Source of the DNA: Pirellulales bacterium
Lineage (GTDB): Bacteria; Planctomycetota; Planctomycetia; Pirellulales; Thermoguttaceae
Length of the DNA stretch: 26,416 nt
Reading direction: 5' to 3'
Assembly: GCA_030642635.1 (NCBI GenBank)
Contig: DAOWNK010000010.1
Coordinates: 1-26,416 of the forward strand
Below are positions 1-7,519 of the stretch, piece by piece. The first letter of the stretch is position 1; each line of letters begins with the position of its first letter. The position numbers and the translations under genes were made by a program. The notes below the pieces were generated by a model. The model did no database searches. It was not told the origin of the DNA and saw only the letters and a list, made by a program, of their open reading frames with translations.

Positions 1-66
1 CTTTGTAGGGTGCGTGCAACGCACCGCTCCCCATGTACTGCGGTGCGTTGCACGCACCCTACGAAG
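1..66. repeat. Inverted repeat, GTAGGGTGCGT family, copy 1
   Basis: The arms (1-26 and 40-66) are near-perfect reverse complements beginning CTTTGTAGGG and ending CCCTACGAAG, with a roughly 13-nt centre. Related copies lie at 5461-5518 and 15022-15074, and a half copy at 7124-7147. The multi-copy intergenic palindrome resembles REP/BIME or MITE-like elements. Nothing here encodes a transposase. Confidence 0.85.
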
Positions 67-389
67 TCAAGTGTTTTGCACGTTTTGGGCGGCCAAAGCC
101 CGTGCAAATTCTGCCGGACCTAAAGTGGCTTTGCGACAGCACTTACGATGATCCGTCGGGGTGTGAATTGCCCTTGACAACAAATCCAACAAATGCAAAA
201 CGCAAAACACCCATCGACGCAACCACTTTGTCGGCAATCACTTACGCACGCAGAGGACGGCGCCAAGAGCATTGTGCACGTGGCGAAACATAGGGAGGCA
301 AAAAGTATCAGGGGCCAGGGGCCAGTCTGAAAACCCGCAAACAACGTTGTTTTCAAAAGCTGATAGCTGATCCCTCGCCCTTCACCCTT
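1..389. other. Gene-free stretch downstream of flhB
   Basis: This is the 3' side of the flagellar operon. It holds an inverted repeat at 1-66, a 14-bp perfect palindrome AAACAACGTTGTTT at 339-352, a duplicated GGGGCCA word near 311-324 and a short copy of the AGCTGATAGCTGATCC word family near 358-374. I see no convincing gene: the open frames here start inside the repeat or with TTG and have odd compositions. No classic intrinsic terminator (GC hairpin followed by a T-run) is evident after flhB. Confidence 0.6.
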
Positions 390-1475
390 CTAGCCCGGGT
401 TCGGAATCTGCTTGCCTTGCAACTGGTAGACGTATGCCAAAACCTCGGCCACCGCGGCGTACTTGTCCTCGGGAACGGGCCGGTCGATGTCGACCTCTCG
501 ATACAGAGCTTGTGCGAGCGGCTTCTTCTCGACTATCGGGATGCCGTGCTCGATGGCAAGTGTTCTGATCCGATTGGCGATTACCCCGGCGCCCTTCGCC
601 ACCACGGTCGGCGCGGCCATTGACTGCGGCTCGTACTGCACCGCCACGGCCAATTGCGTCGGGTTGGTGATTACCACGTCGGCCTTGGGGACCACGTCGG
701 AGAGGCGGCTGAGCGCCAACTGCCGCTGCACCATCTTCCGCCGTGCGCGAATCTCGGGATTGCCCTCCAGGTGCTTCATCTCCGCGCGGCCCTCCTGCGG
801 GGTCATCATTATGTCCTGCTCGTACTGCCATTTGTGGAATGCGTAATCCAGCAACGCCAAGACCATCAGCGCCATGCCGATCTTCATCGAGGTCCACAGC
901 AGAATCTCGATCACGTACACGGCAATCTCGCCGACGCCCAGGCCGCTTAAGCCCAGTACGGTATCGCGCTGGTTGTACAGGCTGACGAACGCTACGGTGG
1001 CGATTACCAGTATCTTGAACAGCCCGAACGTAAGCCTGGCCGCGCCGGTAAGCGAAAATATCCGCTTTAGTCCCTTCAGCGGATCGAGCCGGCTGATGTC
1101 CGGGGCAAGCTTTTGCGGAAGGAACATAAACCCGACCTGGAGCACGTTCACCGCCACCGCCGCCAGTAAGAGCAGCCCGAGGATCGGCAGCACGAACCGC
1201 GCCAGCTCGTAGAGCGTTGCGTTGTATTCGGCCACCGCTTCGGCCGCGTTGAAATCAGATTCAGCCGGCAACCATGCACCGCCGAGTTGATACGTGGTGA
1301 ACCCACCGAGGAACTTTACCAATCCGCCGCCGAGCATCAACAACGCCGCCAACCCAAGTATCAGCAGCACGGCCGAGCCGAGGTCCTGGCTCTTTGCAAC
1401 CTGCCCCTGCTCGCGGGCCTTTTGGCGGCGATGTTGGGTGGGGGCCTGCGACTTGTCGCCGTTCTGGTCGGGCAT
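390..1475 (-). CDS. flhB: Flagellar export switch protein FlhB
   Basis: FlhB is an inner-membrane component of the flagellar type III export gate and switches substrate specificity from rod/hook to filament. The 361-residue protein has the family layout: a basic N-terminus (HRRQKAREQGQVAKSQ), about four hydrophobic segments (roughly residues 33-58, 92-115, 149-166, 185-212), a charged linker and the cytoplasmic autocleavage domain. The cleavage motif at residues 271-274 reads NPTQ rather than the usual NPTH; the Asn-Pro pair where cleavage occurs is retained, followed by the typical VVAKGAG and GIPIVEKKPLA segments. The start is ATG, but the preceding bases are a C-rich tract without a Shine-Dalgarno sequence. 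It is the last gene of the operon, downstream of fliR. Confidence 0.97.
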   Translation of the reverse strand: MPDQNGDKSQAPTQHRRQKAREQGQVAKSQDLGSAVLLILGLAALLMLGGGLVKFLGGFTTYQLGGAWLPAESDFNAAEAVAEYNATLYELARFVLPILGLLLLAAVAVNVLQVGFMFLPQKLAPDISRLDPLKGLKRIFSLTGAARLTFGLFKILVIATVAFVSLYNQRDTVLGLSGLGVGEIAVYVIEILLWTSMKIGMALMVLALLDYAFHKWQYEQDIMMTPQEGRAEMKHLEGNPEIRARRKMVQRQLALSRLSDVVPKADVVITNPTQLAVAVQYEPQSMAAPTVVAKGAGVIANRIRTLAIEHGIPIVEKKPLAQALYREVDIDRPVPEDKYAAVAEVLAYVYQLQGKQIPNPG

Positions 1476-1476
1476 T

Positions 1477-1539
1477 TGGGGAGGGGCTAGGGGCTAGGGG
1501 CTAGGGGGTACGCGCCGTGCAAGCACGGCGGCTAAACGG
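1477..1539. repeat. Repeat cluster between fliR and flhB
   Basis: A tandem heptamer-like tract (GGGGCTA units, 1477-1509) is followed by a hairpin ACGCGCCGTGCAAGCACGGC with flanking GGCTAAAC (1510-1537). Read on the coding strand the order is fliR stop, hairpin beginning TTTAGCC, C-rich tract, flhB ATG. The hairpin belongs to a family also found at 2663-2691, 7182-7207, 10456-10483, 15083-15110 and 19302-19327. Confidence 0.8.
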
Positions 1540-1545
1540 TTTTTT

Positions 1546-2346
1546 CTACAACAGCCATTTTTCTCGCAACGGGGCGTGGAGCGCTTCGAGTATCACCTCC
1601 ATAGCCGGTTCAATCTGATCTTGGAACACCCAAACGGCGGTGCCGATGGTCAACGAAAACGTGGCGAAGGCGAGCATCGAGTTCAGCCCGAAACCCACCA
1701 TCAATATGTTCAATTGCGGCAGGGTTCGGCCGATCAGTCCCAGCACCAGTGTGGATAGCAACAGCGCGGTGACCACCGGCATTGCGGCACGGATGCCCAG
1801 CACAAAACTCTCCTGCAGCAGCACGGTGAATGCCTCGGCGATCGAATCGGGAATCATGCCGCTGCCGGGCGGGATCGACTGGAAGGTGTCCAGCAGCCCG
1901 GCCATTACGATCCGGTGCCCGCCGATGCACACGAACACCGCCATGGCCACCAGGAACATAAGCCGCGAGAACAGCGGCACCTCGGTCTCGGTGTTCGGAT
2001 CGAACACGTCGGCCAGCATCAGCCCGCCGACACGACCGATCAGCCCTCCGGCAAGCTGAACGCCGGAGAACAACACCACAATACCCAGCCCCAGGCAAAG
2101 CCCGATTATCAACTCGCCGCCGATAAACACCATGTAATTCAGCGTGGTCTCCGGGTACGCGACGGCGACGTCCCACTGTGTCGGTGTAATCAGCAACGCA
2201 AGCGCCATGGCCAACAGTGCCCGAACCTGCATCGGCACGTCGTTTGTACCGTAGATCGGCGCAGTCATCGTCAGCCCGCTGATGCGTGTGAGCACCAGGG
2301 TGAACAGCAGGAACTTTTCGACGTTGAATTGACTAAGCCAAGCCAT
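1546..2346 (-). CDS. fliR: Flagellar export gate protein FliR
   Basis: FliR forms the export gate in the inner membrane with FliP and FliQ. The 266-residue protein is almost entirely hydrophobic with about six membrane segments. It begins MAWLSQFNVEKFLLFTLVLT, typical of FliR, and ends in an amphipathic segment. I chose the ATG at 2346, which follows the fliQ stop (TAG at 2349-2351) by 2 bp; an open frame extends 23 codons further upstream, but that part overlaps fliQ and looks non-natural (LDRPDRRHPGT). Tight spacing with fliQ indicates translational coupling. The stop lies about 8 bp from the repeat hairpin that precedes flhB. Confidence 0.96.
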   Translation of the reverse strand: MAWLSQFNVEKFLLFTLVLTRISGLTMTAPIYGTNDVPMQVRALLAMALALLITPTQWDVAVAYPETTLNYMVFIGGELIIGLCLGLGIVVLFSGVQLAGGLIGRVGGLMLADVFDPNTETEVPLFSRLMFLVAMAVFVCIGGHRIVMAGLLDTFQSIPPGSGMIPDSIAEAFTVLLQESFVLGIRAAMPVVTALLLSTLVLGLIGRTLPQLNILMVGFGLNSMLAFATFSLTIGTAVWVFQDQIEPAMEVILEALHAPLREKWLL

Positions 2347-2348
2347 CG

Positions 2349-2615
2349 CTAAAACCGTCCCGGGATGCCGCCGATCAGGTCGGTCGAGTATTGGACTAAA
2401 TAGGTGATAAGCCACGGCAGCGTGATGCTAAGCGCAAGGACCATGGCGACGATCTTGGGGACAAATGCGATGGTCTGCTCTTGGATTTGCGTAAGCGCCT
2501 GGAACAGCCCGATCAACAATCCCACGACCAGCCCGGACAACAGCACTGGCGAGCCGATCATCAGCGAGGTCCAAAGCGCTTGGCGTCCGATGTCGATAGC
2601 GGTTTGTTGGTCCAT
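2349..2615 (-). CDS. fliQ: Flagellar export gate protein FliQ
   Basis: This 88-residue protein has the family's two membrane hairpin helices and the hallmark segment GLLIGLFQALTQIQEQTIAF between them. FliQ assembles with FliP and FliR into the helical export gate. The length matches the usual 88-90 residues. The ATG at 2615 is the only sensible start, but the bases upstream (CCTAATCCCTCCCCTC on the coding strand) are pyrimidine-rich repeat sequence with no Shine-Dalgarno site. It lies between fliP and fliR, the usual order. Confidence 0.97.
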   Translation of the reverse strand: MDQQTAIDIGRQALWTSLMIGSPVLLSGLVVGLLIGLFQALTQIQEQTIAFVPKIVAMVLALSITLPWLITYLVQYSTDLIGGIPGRF

Positions 2616-2693
2616 GAGGGGAGGGATTAGGGATTGGGGATTGGGGATTAGGGATCAGTGGGTACGCGCCGGGCAAGCCCGACCGCTACACAT
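2616..2693. repeat. Repeat cluster between fliP and fliQ
   Basis: A GGGATTGGGGATTAGGGAT-type tract (2616-2657) is followed by a hairpin GCGCCGGGCAAGCCCGACCGC (2663-2691). The layout copies the fliR-flhB gap: stop codon, hairpin in TAGCGG orientation on the coding strand, C-rich words, next ATG. The G-rich words also occur at 7484-7518 and 10426-10452. Confidence 0.8.
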
Positions 2694-2697
2694 CCCG

Positions 2698-3582
2698 TCA
2701 CGTAAACGGTCCGAAACTCTCCATCAACATGCCGACGACCAGGTGCCAGCCGTCGACCAGTACGAACAACAATATCTTGAACGGCAACGAGATCAACACC
2801 GGCGGCAGCATCAACATGCCCATCGAAACCATCACGGCGGCGATCACCATGTCGAGTATCAAAAACGGCAGGTAAATCTGGAACCCGATCAAAAATGCCG
2901 TCTTAAGCTCGCTGAGCATAAACGCCGGCAAAAGCACCTGCAACGGCACATCGGAGTAGGTCATCTCGTCGTAATCAAGCGTTGGGTCTTCCGGCATGTA
3001 CTCCATAAACAGCCATATATCGTCGGTGTTGCCGGTCGTCTCGATTTGCCGTGTCATAAACCGGTGGATCGGTGCGACGCCCTGCGTCCACGCCTGCCCC
3101 AGGTCGATCTCCTTGGCCGTATACGGCACGATCGCCCCGTCGTACACCTCTTTCCAGGTCGGTGTCATAATCAATAGGGTAATGAACAACGAGAGGGTCG
3201 TGATTACCTGGCTGGGCGGCAACTGCTGGGTGCCGATTGCCTGACGCAACAACGCCAATACCACGACGATCCGAACGAAACAGGTGGTCATAAGCAGCAC
3301 GGCCGGCGCCAGGCTCAACACGGTAAGCAGCAACATCACCTGGATGGTCGAGCTTAGGCCCTCGGGCGAGGTCCACGCCTTCGGCCCGCCGGCCAATCCG
3401 TCGGGCAGTTCGATCGACAGCGGGCTGTTGATATTGGTAACATCCTGTGCGGCGGCCTGACCGAACAGCATCAGGCACGCCAGTACGACCGTCACGCCGG
3501 CCAATATACGCCGTGTGCGACTGCCGCGCCATCGGGCCAAGGCAATAGAGCGCCGATCATCGCTGGATTTCGCATCACCCAT
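2698..3582 (-). CDS. fliP: Flagellar export gate protein FliP
   Basis: FliP (294 residues) is the main subunit of the export gate. After a hydrophobic N-terminal segment ending in GQAAAQ, which looks like the signal peptide typical of FliP, the mature part carries the family motifs: LLTVLSLAPAVLLMTTCFVR, IVVVLALLRQAIGTQQLPPSQ, TLLIMTPTW, and the C-terminal QIYLPFLILDMVIAAVMVSM with MGMLMLPPVLISLPFKILLF. I place the start at ATG 3582 because a strong AAGGAGGA lies just upstream; an in-frame extension of 28 codons lies wholly inside fliO and is unlikely. The first 8 bp overlap the end of fliO. Confidence 0.97.
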   Translation of the reverse strand: MGDAKSSDDRRSIALARWRGSRTRRILAGVTVVLACLMLFGQAAAQDVTNINSPLSIELPDGLAGGPKAWTSPEGLSSTIQVMLLLTVLSLAPAVLLMTTCFVRIVVVLALLRQAIGTQQLPPSQVITTLSLFITLLIMTPTWKEVYDGAIVPYTAKEIDLGQAWTQGVAPIHRFMTRQIETTGNTDDIWLFMEYMPEDPTLDYDEMTYSDVPLQVLLPAFMLSELKTAFLIGFQIYLPFLILDMVIAAVMVSMGMLMLPPVLISLPFKILLFVLVDGWHLVVGMLMESFGPFT

Positions 3583-4222
3583 GGCGGTCCTCCTTGGAGA
3601 GCTGACCGAGCACCTGGCGAAACGCCGTGGTAGCGCTGCCCGGCTTGGCTTGCTCGCACAGACCAAGCAGCCGGTCCACTTCGAGCGGATCGGTCACCTC
3701 GGTCAACGTCTCCGCACCGTCGGTAGTAACCGAGACCAACAGCAGCTTCTTGCCGCAGCGGATCAGATGCACCTGCTGCCGGCCGGCCAGCGGTGCGCGA
3801 CCGAGCACCTCGAAAACCTCGCCGGGCAAAACGATTCGCCCCGGCGGGGCCAGGCGACGCATACCCCAGGCGGTGAGCATGAATATCCCGAGCACGACCG
3901 CCAGGCTTCCGACAACGGTGACCATCGACGGCAGCCCGCCGGGCAAGTTGCCCGATTGCGACGCCTGCGACGGCTGCAAGCTGTTCGATCGGCCCGGCGG
4001 AGGCAGGAAATGCGGCGATTGGCGACCGGCATCCACAGGTTCGTCGAACACCGCCGAGACAACATCGCCGTGAGACGTCGGCACGAACACCGGCTGTGCG
4101 CTGGTCGTTTCGGCCAATGGCGGCTGTGAGGTGACCGGCGGAAACGTCTGGGCATACAGCCCGACCGGGCAAGCAACCCAGAAGCCGCAGACCAATGCTA
4201 GCATCCGTGCGATTGAAGGCAT
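3575..4222 (-). CDS. fliO: Flagellar biosynthesis protein FliO
   Basis: FliO assists assembly of the FliP ring. This 215-residue protein has an N-terminal signal-like segment (residues 5-24), a Pro/Ser/Gln-rich linker of about 75 residues, a single membrane segment (residues ~99-119, VTVVGSLAVVLGIFMLTAWG) and the cytoplasmic FliO domain with GEVFEVLGRAPLAGRQQVHL and GKKLLLVSVT. It is longer at the N-terminus than enterobacterial FliO (~120 residues) but similar to signal-peptide-bearing FliO/FliZ proteins. AAGGAA sits 8 nt before the ATG. The stop TGA overlaps the fliP start, and the fliP Shine-Dalgarno sequence is within this gene. Confidence 0.92.
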   Translation of the reverse strand: MPSIARMLALVCGFWVACPVGLYAQTFPPVTSQPPLAETTSAQPVFVPTSHGDVVSAVFDEPVDAGRQSPHFLPPPGRSNSLQPSQASQSGNLPGGLPSMVTVVGSLAVVLGIFMLTAWGMRRLAPPGRIVLPGEVFEVLGRAPLAGRQQVHLIRCGKKLLLVSVTTDGAETLTEVTDPLEVDRLLGLCEQAKPGSATTAFRQVLGQLSKEDRHG

Positions 4223-4253
4223 CTGTGCACTTCCTTGTGCTTTTTGATTGAAG

Positions 4254-4799
4254 TTATACGGCGACGTTTGTCCCTGCGATCAATTCGGCCACGCGGACGC
4301 AGAAGCTGTCGTTCAGCACGAGCACTTCACCGCGTGCGATCAGCCGGCCGTTGACGTAAATATCAACCGGATCGCCGGCCAGCTTATCCAGCGGCACAAC
4401 CGAGCCTTTGCGGAGCTTCAGAACGTCTTCCAAGTACATGTGTGTGCGGCCCAATTCGATCTTCAAGTCCAGCTCCACGTCGCGGACAAGGTCGAGCGTG
4501 GCGTTTTCGGTGGAGGCCGGCGTGCTGGAGAATGCTTCGAGCCGGAACGGTTCGACGCTGTCCGGCAGGCCGTCGGTCCCCGAGTTGATCGATTCGATCG
4601 CCTGTTCGGCCTGTTTGAGCAGGTAATCGACGTCGCCGGCATCCACGGTTTCTTCGTCTGCCGGCGGGTTGTCGGTGGGTTTCTCGGCAGGTCCCGGCTG
4701 CGGCGCCTCCGAACCTTTCTCTGCCTGTGCCAACAAGTTTTCGATGTCGTCCTGAGCGAGCAGTTTGTCCTCGTCAGGAGTCAGGTTATCGTCCGCCAT
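4254..4799 (-). CDS. fliN: Flagellar C-ring protein FliN, with FliM-like N-terminal motifs
   Basis: The C-terminal ~80 residues (104-178) are a SpoA/FliN domain: VELDLKIELGRTHMYLEDVL, then KGSVVPLDKLAGDPVDIYVN and NGRLIARGEVLVLND. This part builds the lower C-ring used in rotor switching and export docking. The 181-residue protein is longer than minimal FliN. Its acidic N-terminal extension has two related motifs, LAQDDIENLLAQAE (residues 14-27) and VDAGDVDYLLKQAEQA (52-67), which resemble the LSQxEIDALL motif at the N-terminus of FliM and FliY. No fliM lies between fliL and fliN, its usual place. AGGA is found about 9 nt before the ATG. Confidence 0.94.
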   Translation of the reverse strand: MADDNLTPDEDKLLAQDDIENLLAQAEKGSEAPQPGPAEKPTDNPPADEETVDAGDVDYLLKQAEQAIESINSGTDGLPDSVEPFRLEAFSSTPASTENATLDLVRDVELDLKIELGRTHMYLEDVLKLRKGSVVPLDKLAGDPVDIYVNGRLIARGEVLVLNDSFCVRVAELIAGTNVAV

Positions 4800-4836
4800 G
4801 GGAGTCCATTCCTATAGAGACTTTTGTTGAAGTGAT

Positions 4837-5424
4837 TTACTGTTCGATAAACGAGAACTCGCTGAAGATGACCGTCCGAAGCATCGGTTTACCCAACGTG
4901 CGGTTAGTTTTCTCTAAAATCCTCCGTTTGATCAACCCCAATCCGGCGTCGGTCAGGTCGGTGATCTCTGCACTGCGGATGATAACGATGACTTGCTCGC
5001 GGAAGCGATGGAGGTTTTCTTCCATCAGCGCGAGGAACTTCCTTTCATCATCCAAGCCGACCGTCCCGTACAGATGGAAGTCGATCCGCAAGGTGGTTGC
5101 AGAGACGGGTTGGTATGACGTAACGCTGAACTCTCCCAGATCGACCTCAATTTGGTCGATCATATCTTTTCCGTCGTTTTCCGAAGCGGTGTTTTCATCG
5201 ACCAGTTCCGGCTGGCTACCCGGCTCCATCGCGGCGGTGGCCATAGCGGCCGATTTTTCGGCGTTGGGCAAAAAGAGGTACGCCAGCAGGCACTCGACGA
5301 CGATCACTGCCGCTACGAACAGCAGCACCTTCAGCCTGGCCGGCAGGGAAGATTTTCCAGGGGCTTCCGCCGGTTCGTCTGCGATCGTCAGGTCGTCGTT
5401 TTGTTGGGGGTCTTGTTCGGCCAT
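4837..5424 (-). CDS. fliL: Flagellar basal-body-associated protein FliL
   Basis: FliL (195 residues) is a single-pass inner-membrane protein that surrounds or stabilises the stator. An acidic cytoplasmic tail (residues 1-28) is followed by one membrane helix (LKVLLFVAAVIVVECLLAYL, about 31-50), an acidic linker, and the periplasmic stomatin-like domain with the family's C-terminal half (RDQVIVIIRS-like REQVIVIIRSAEITDLTDA, then IKRRILEKTNRTL). It lies between motB and fliN, fitting a stator role. The leader is AT-rich without an obvious Shine-Dalgarno sequence. Confidence 0.93.
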   Translation of the reverse strand: MAEQDPQQNDDLTIADEPAEAPGKSSLPARLKVLLFVAAVIVVECLLAYLFLPNAEKSAAMATAAMEPGSQPELVDENTASENDGKDMIDQIEVDLGEFSVTSYQPVSATTLRIDFHLYGTVGLDDERKFLALMEENLHRFREQVIVIIRSAEITDLTDAGLGLIKRRILEKTNRTLGKPMLRTVIFSEFSFIEQ

Positions 5425-5460
5425 TGTTATTTACAAGTATAGAACATTGTTCAGCAACAT

Positions 5461-5518
5461 GTAGGGTGCGTGAAACGCACCAACCACAGCATATTGCGGT
5501 GTATTTCACGCACCCTAC
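5461..5518. repeat. Inverted repeat, GTAGGGTGCGT family, copy 2, overlapping the motB stop
   Basis: The arms are 5461-5481 (GTAGGGTGCGTGAAACGCACC) shortened by mismatch in the right arm 5498-5518 (GGTGTATTTCACGCACCCTAC). On the coding strand the right arm starts with GTAGGGTGCG, and its TAG is the stop codon of motB (5515-5517). It therefore fills most of the motB-fliL gap. Confidence 0.88.
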
Positions 5519-6279
5519 GGAGCTTCCACATCCGAGTACCTCGTTTGCTTTTCTTCTTTTGTCCCCTCCAGGTCGTTTACCCACTCGTTGAGCATGAAGA
5601 CTTCTACTCGCGAGTTTTCCTTTTGCAGCAGCGGGTCGCTGCCGATGTGAACCGGTTCGTTGTCGGCGGCCACTGCAATACGTATTCGTTTCGGGTTGAT
5701 TCCCTGCTTGACCATGAAGTCCATCACGCTTTCACACCTGGCATAGGCCAGATCCCAGTGCGTTTTGTACGGCGAATCGAGTGGCAGCGGTCTGGTCGAG
5801 GTATGGCCGCGGATTTCGATTTTTTGTGGTTTTCCGCCGATCTCTCGGGCAATCGCTTTCAACGTGTGTTTGTTTTCCCCGGTCAATTTCCACGTGCCGG
5901 CCTTGAAGTAGACGACGCCTCCGGTGGTAGAGTGTTCGGCGTTGCGAATCGCCCTGACCCGCGGGTGTTCGCCAACCGGCGCCCGGACCTTGTCGCCGCC
6001 GTTGAGTGTATTCGCCCGCCGTGCCCGACCCAGCGAGGCCAGTTTTGTCATGACGGAGTTCCGAGCCCTGATCTTTCCGGGGATCATGCTCATCATCGAC
6101 GCGTCGTAGCCGAACCGCTTGTGCAGCGCATCGGCCACGGCCTGGTAGAGTTGATCTTCCTTGATTTCGCTCATCGAAAACAACATGATAAAAAACGTCA
6201 GCAACAGCGACATCATGTCGCCGAACGTGACTACCCATTCTGGAATACCGGCAGCTTGTTCTTCTTCGGCGTTCGGCAT
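5515..6279 (-). CDS. motB: Flagellar stator protein MotB
   Basis: MotB anchors the stator to peptidoglycan and carries the proton- or ion-binding aspartate. The 254-residue protein shows the N-terminal membrane helix with the essential Asp (VVTFGDMMSLLLTFFIMLFS, Asp21) and a C-terminal OmpA-like peptidoglycan-binding domain (IEIRGHTSTRP, DLAYARCESVMDFMVKQGI, RIRIAVAADN). AGGAGG lies 12 nt before the ATG, inside the end of motA. The last residues are DVEAP and the TAG stop is the first part of a GTAGGGTGCG repeat, so the C-terminus is set by the repeat. It pairs with motA directly upstream. Confidence 0.95.
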   Translation of the reverse strand: MPNAEEEQAAGIPEWVVTFGDMMSLLLTFFIMLFSMSEIKEDQLYQAVADALHKRFGYDASMMSMIPGKIRARNSVMTKLASLGRARRANTLNGGDKVRAPVGEHPRVRAIRNAEHSTTGGVVYFKAGTWKLTGENKHTLKAIAREIGGKPQKIEIRGHTSTRPLPLDSPYKTHWDLAYARCESVMDFMVKQGINPKRIRIAVAADNEPVHIGSDPLLQKENSRVEVFMLNEWVNDLEGTKEEKQTRYSDVEAP

Positions 6280-6283
6280 AATC

Positions 6284-7051
6284 TCAGGCGGCCTCCTGTT
6301 GGACGGACCTGAGTTTCGGCGGCACGAATGTGCTTAGCTTCTGCTCGATTACCCTGGGGTTGTCGCCCGACTGGATTCCCATTATACCGCGTACGATAAT
6401 TTCCATCGCCAGCAGTTCGTGTTTATTGATAAAGCCCAGCTTTTCGGCAAATGGTAAAAAAACCAGGTTGGATATGACGGCGCCGTAAAATGTGGTAAGC
6501 AGTGCAACGGCCATACCGGCGCCGATGGTATCAGGGCTCATGTCGCCGAGCATGATAACCAGCCCCATCAGCGTCCCGATCATTCCGAACGCCGGTGCGA
6601 AACGACCGAGCTGGTCGAACACGCTCTTGCCGTTCCTGTGTCTGGTGGCTACTGCGTCCATCTCGGTCCGCATTATGTCCTCGATTACCTCGGGCCGAGT
6701 GCCGTCGACCGCCATCTGAATACCCATCACGATGAACGAGTTGGATATTTCCTCCAATCGCCCTTCCAACGCCAACAGTCCGTCTCGCCGGGCGGTCTCG
6801 GCCAGCGATACGATCTGCTCGATCAACCCACTGAAGTTCTCCTGTTTGTTAAAAAATACGTTCTTGGCCACCATCGCGGCGCCAAGGAAAGTCCTAAGCG
6901 GAAAGCAAATCAACGCGGCCGCGATCGAACCGCCGATGACCACCATGACCGAAGCAACATCGATGAACGCCCCGAGCGACGTCTTCGACAAGATCGAGAC
7001 CAGCAGTAATGCCGACCCGAGCAACAATCCGATGATGCTGGCTATGTCCAT
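6284..7051 (-). CDS. motA: Flagellar stator protein MotA
   Basis: MotA forms the pentameric stator channel with MotB. This 255-residue protein has four membrane segments. Residues ~7-50 hold the first two, followed by a cytoplasmic loop with the FliG-interacting charged region (DIMRTEMDAVATRHRNGKSV), then GRFAPAFGMIGTLMGLVIML and AVALLTTFYGAVISNLVFLP, both family hallmarks. I use the ATG at 7051 giving MDIASIIG; a TTG six codons upstream would also be in frame. The leader is a repeat tract with no Shine-Dalgarno sequence. The stop is 4 bp before motB. Confidence 0.95.
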   Translation of the reverse strand: MDIASIIGLLLGSALLLVSILSKTSLGAFIDVASVMVVIGGSIAAALICFPLRTFLGAAMVAKNVFFNKQENFSGLIEQIVSLAETARRDGLLALEGRLEEISNSFIVMGIQMAVDGTRPEVIEDIMRTEMDAVATRHRNGKSVFDQLGRFAPAFGMIGTLMGLVIMLGDMSPDTIGAGMAVALLTTFYGAVISNLVFLPFAEKLGFINKHELLAMEIIVRGIMGIQSGDNPRVIEQKLSTFVPPKLRSVQQEAA

Positions 7052-7060
7052 GGTTTTTGG

Positions 7061-7207
7061 AGCTATCAAGTATCAGCTATTAGCTATCAGTTGTCAGCTA
7101 TCAGGTATCAGTTGTCAGCTTTTTGGTGCGTTTCACGCACCCTACGAAATTTTTCAAGTTGGCAATGAATTGCAACACACACGTCGGATAAGCCCGACCG
7201 CTACACA
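7061..7207. repeat. Composite repeat region between flbD and motA
   Basis: Three families sit end to end: AGCTATCAGTTGTCAGCT-type words in near-tandem (7061-7120), a half copy of the GTAGGGTGCGT element (7124-7147, GGTGCGTTTCACGCACCCTAC) and a degenerate GTCGGATAAGCCCGACCGC hairpin (7182-7207). The AGCTATCAG words recur at 17759-17828. Nothing else in this gap looks functional. Confidence 0.8.
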
Positions 7208-7219
7208 TCTACATACCAC

Positions 7220-7420
7220 CTACCGCATACCGTCCGGGATCAGGTGCTTCGTCTGTTGATACGTCACCACCCGACGCAGCACCTCGTCGTTCGTCTCCGT
7301 CACAACCATCTTATCACCGGTGGTCAACGTGATGAACGTGTCGGGCCGAGCCTCGACGTACTGGATCAACTCGGCGTTTAGTATAAACGGCTCTCCACCA
7401 AGCCGGGTTAGTTTTATCAT
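7220..7420 (-). CDS. flbD: FlbD/SwrD family small flagellar protein
   Basis: A 66-residue protein with the family signature MIKLTRLGGEPFILNAELIQ, then VEARPDTFITLTTGDKMVV and a C-terminal helix. In Bacillus the homologue SwrD raises motor torque through the stator; its position directly upstream of motA/motB fits that role. It is not the unrelated Caulobacter sigma54 activator also called FlbD. The leader is repeat sequence with no Shine-Dalgarno site. Length and hydrophilic composition match the family. Confidence 0.92.
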   Translation of the reverse strand: MIKLTRLGGEPFILNAELIQYVEARPDTFITLTTGDKMVVTETNDEVLRRVVTYQQTKHLIPDGMR

Positions 7421-7429
7421 GTTTCACCA

Positions 7430-7518
7430 GTGGGCGGTGGTCAGTGGTCAGTGCCCCGCACGCAGTGCGGGGGCTTTTGTATTTCCCCAATCCCCAATCC
7501 CTAATCCCTAGTCCCCAT
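7430..7518. repeat. Repeat cluster between flgE and flbD
   Basis: Three words are found: GTGGTCAGTGGTCAGTG (near 7437-7453), a GC-rich hairpin CCCCGCACGCAGTGCGGGG (about 7454-7472), and a CCCCAATCCCCAATCCCTAA tract (7484-7518). The hairpin is followed by TTTTGTATTT on the plus strand, antisense to the operon. Here the G-rich words face the opposite way from those before fliQ and flgD. Confidence 0.75.
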
Positions 7519-7519
7519 C

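Noticed and set aside
33..293. Open frame of 86 codons on the plus strand at the left edge
   Set aside because: It starts inside an inverted repeat, has no Shine-Dalgarno sequence and its protein shows no domain or plausible composition.
120..356. Cys-rich 78-codon open frame on the minus strand after flhB
   Set aside because: It begins with TTG, lacks a ribosome site and shows no recognisable motif; most likely a chance frame.
7160..7174. Sigma54-like TGGCAATGAATTGCA on the plus strand
   Set aside because: The spacing between GG and GC is one base short and it points antisense to the operon with no gene to serve.
7453..7484. Terminator-like hairpin followed by TTTTGTATTT on the plus strand
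   Set aside because: It faces away from the operon and no plus-strand gene ends there; it fits the surrounding repeats better than a terminator.
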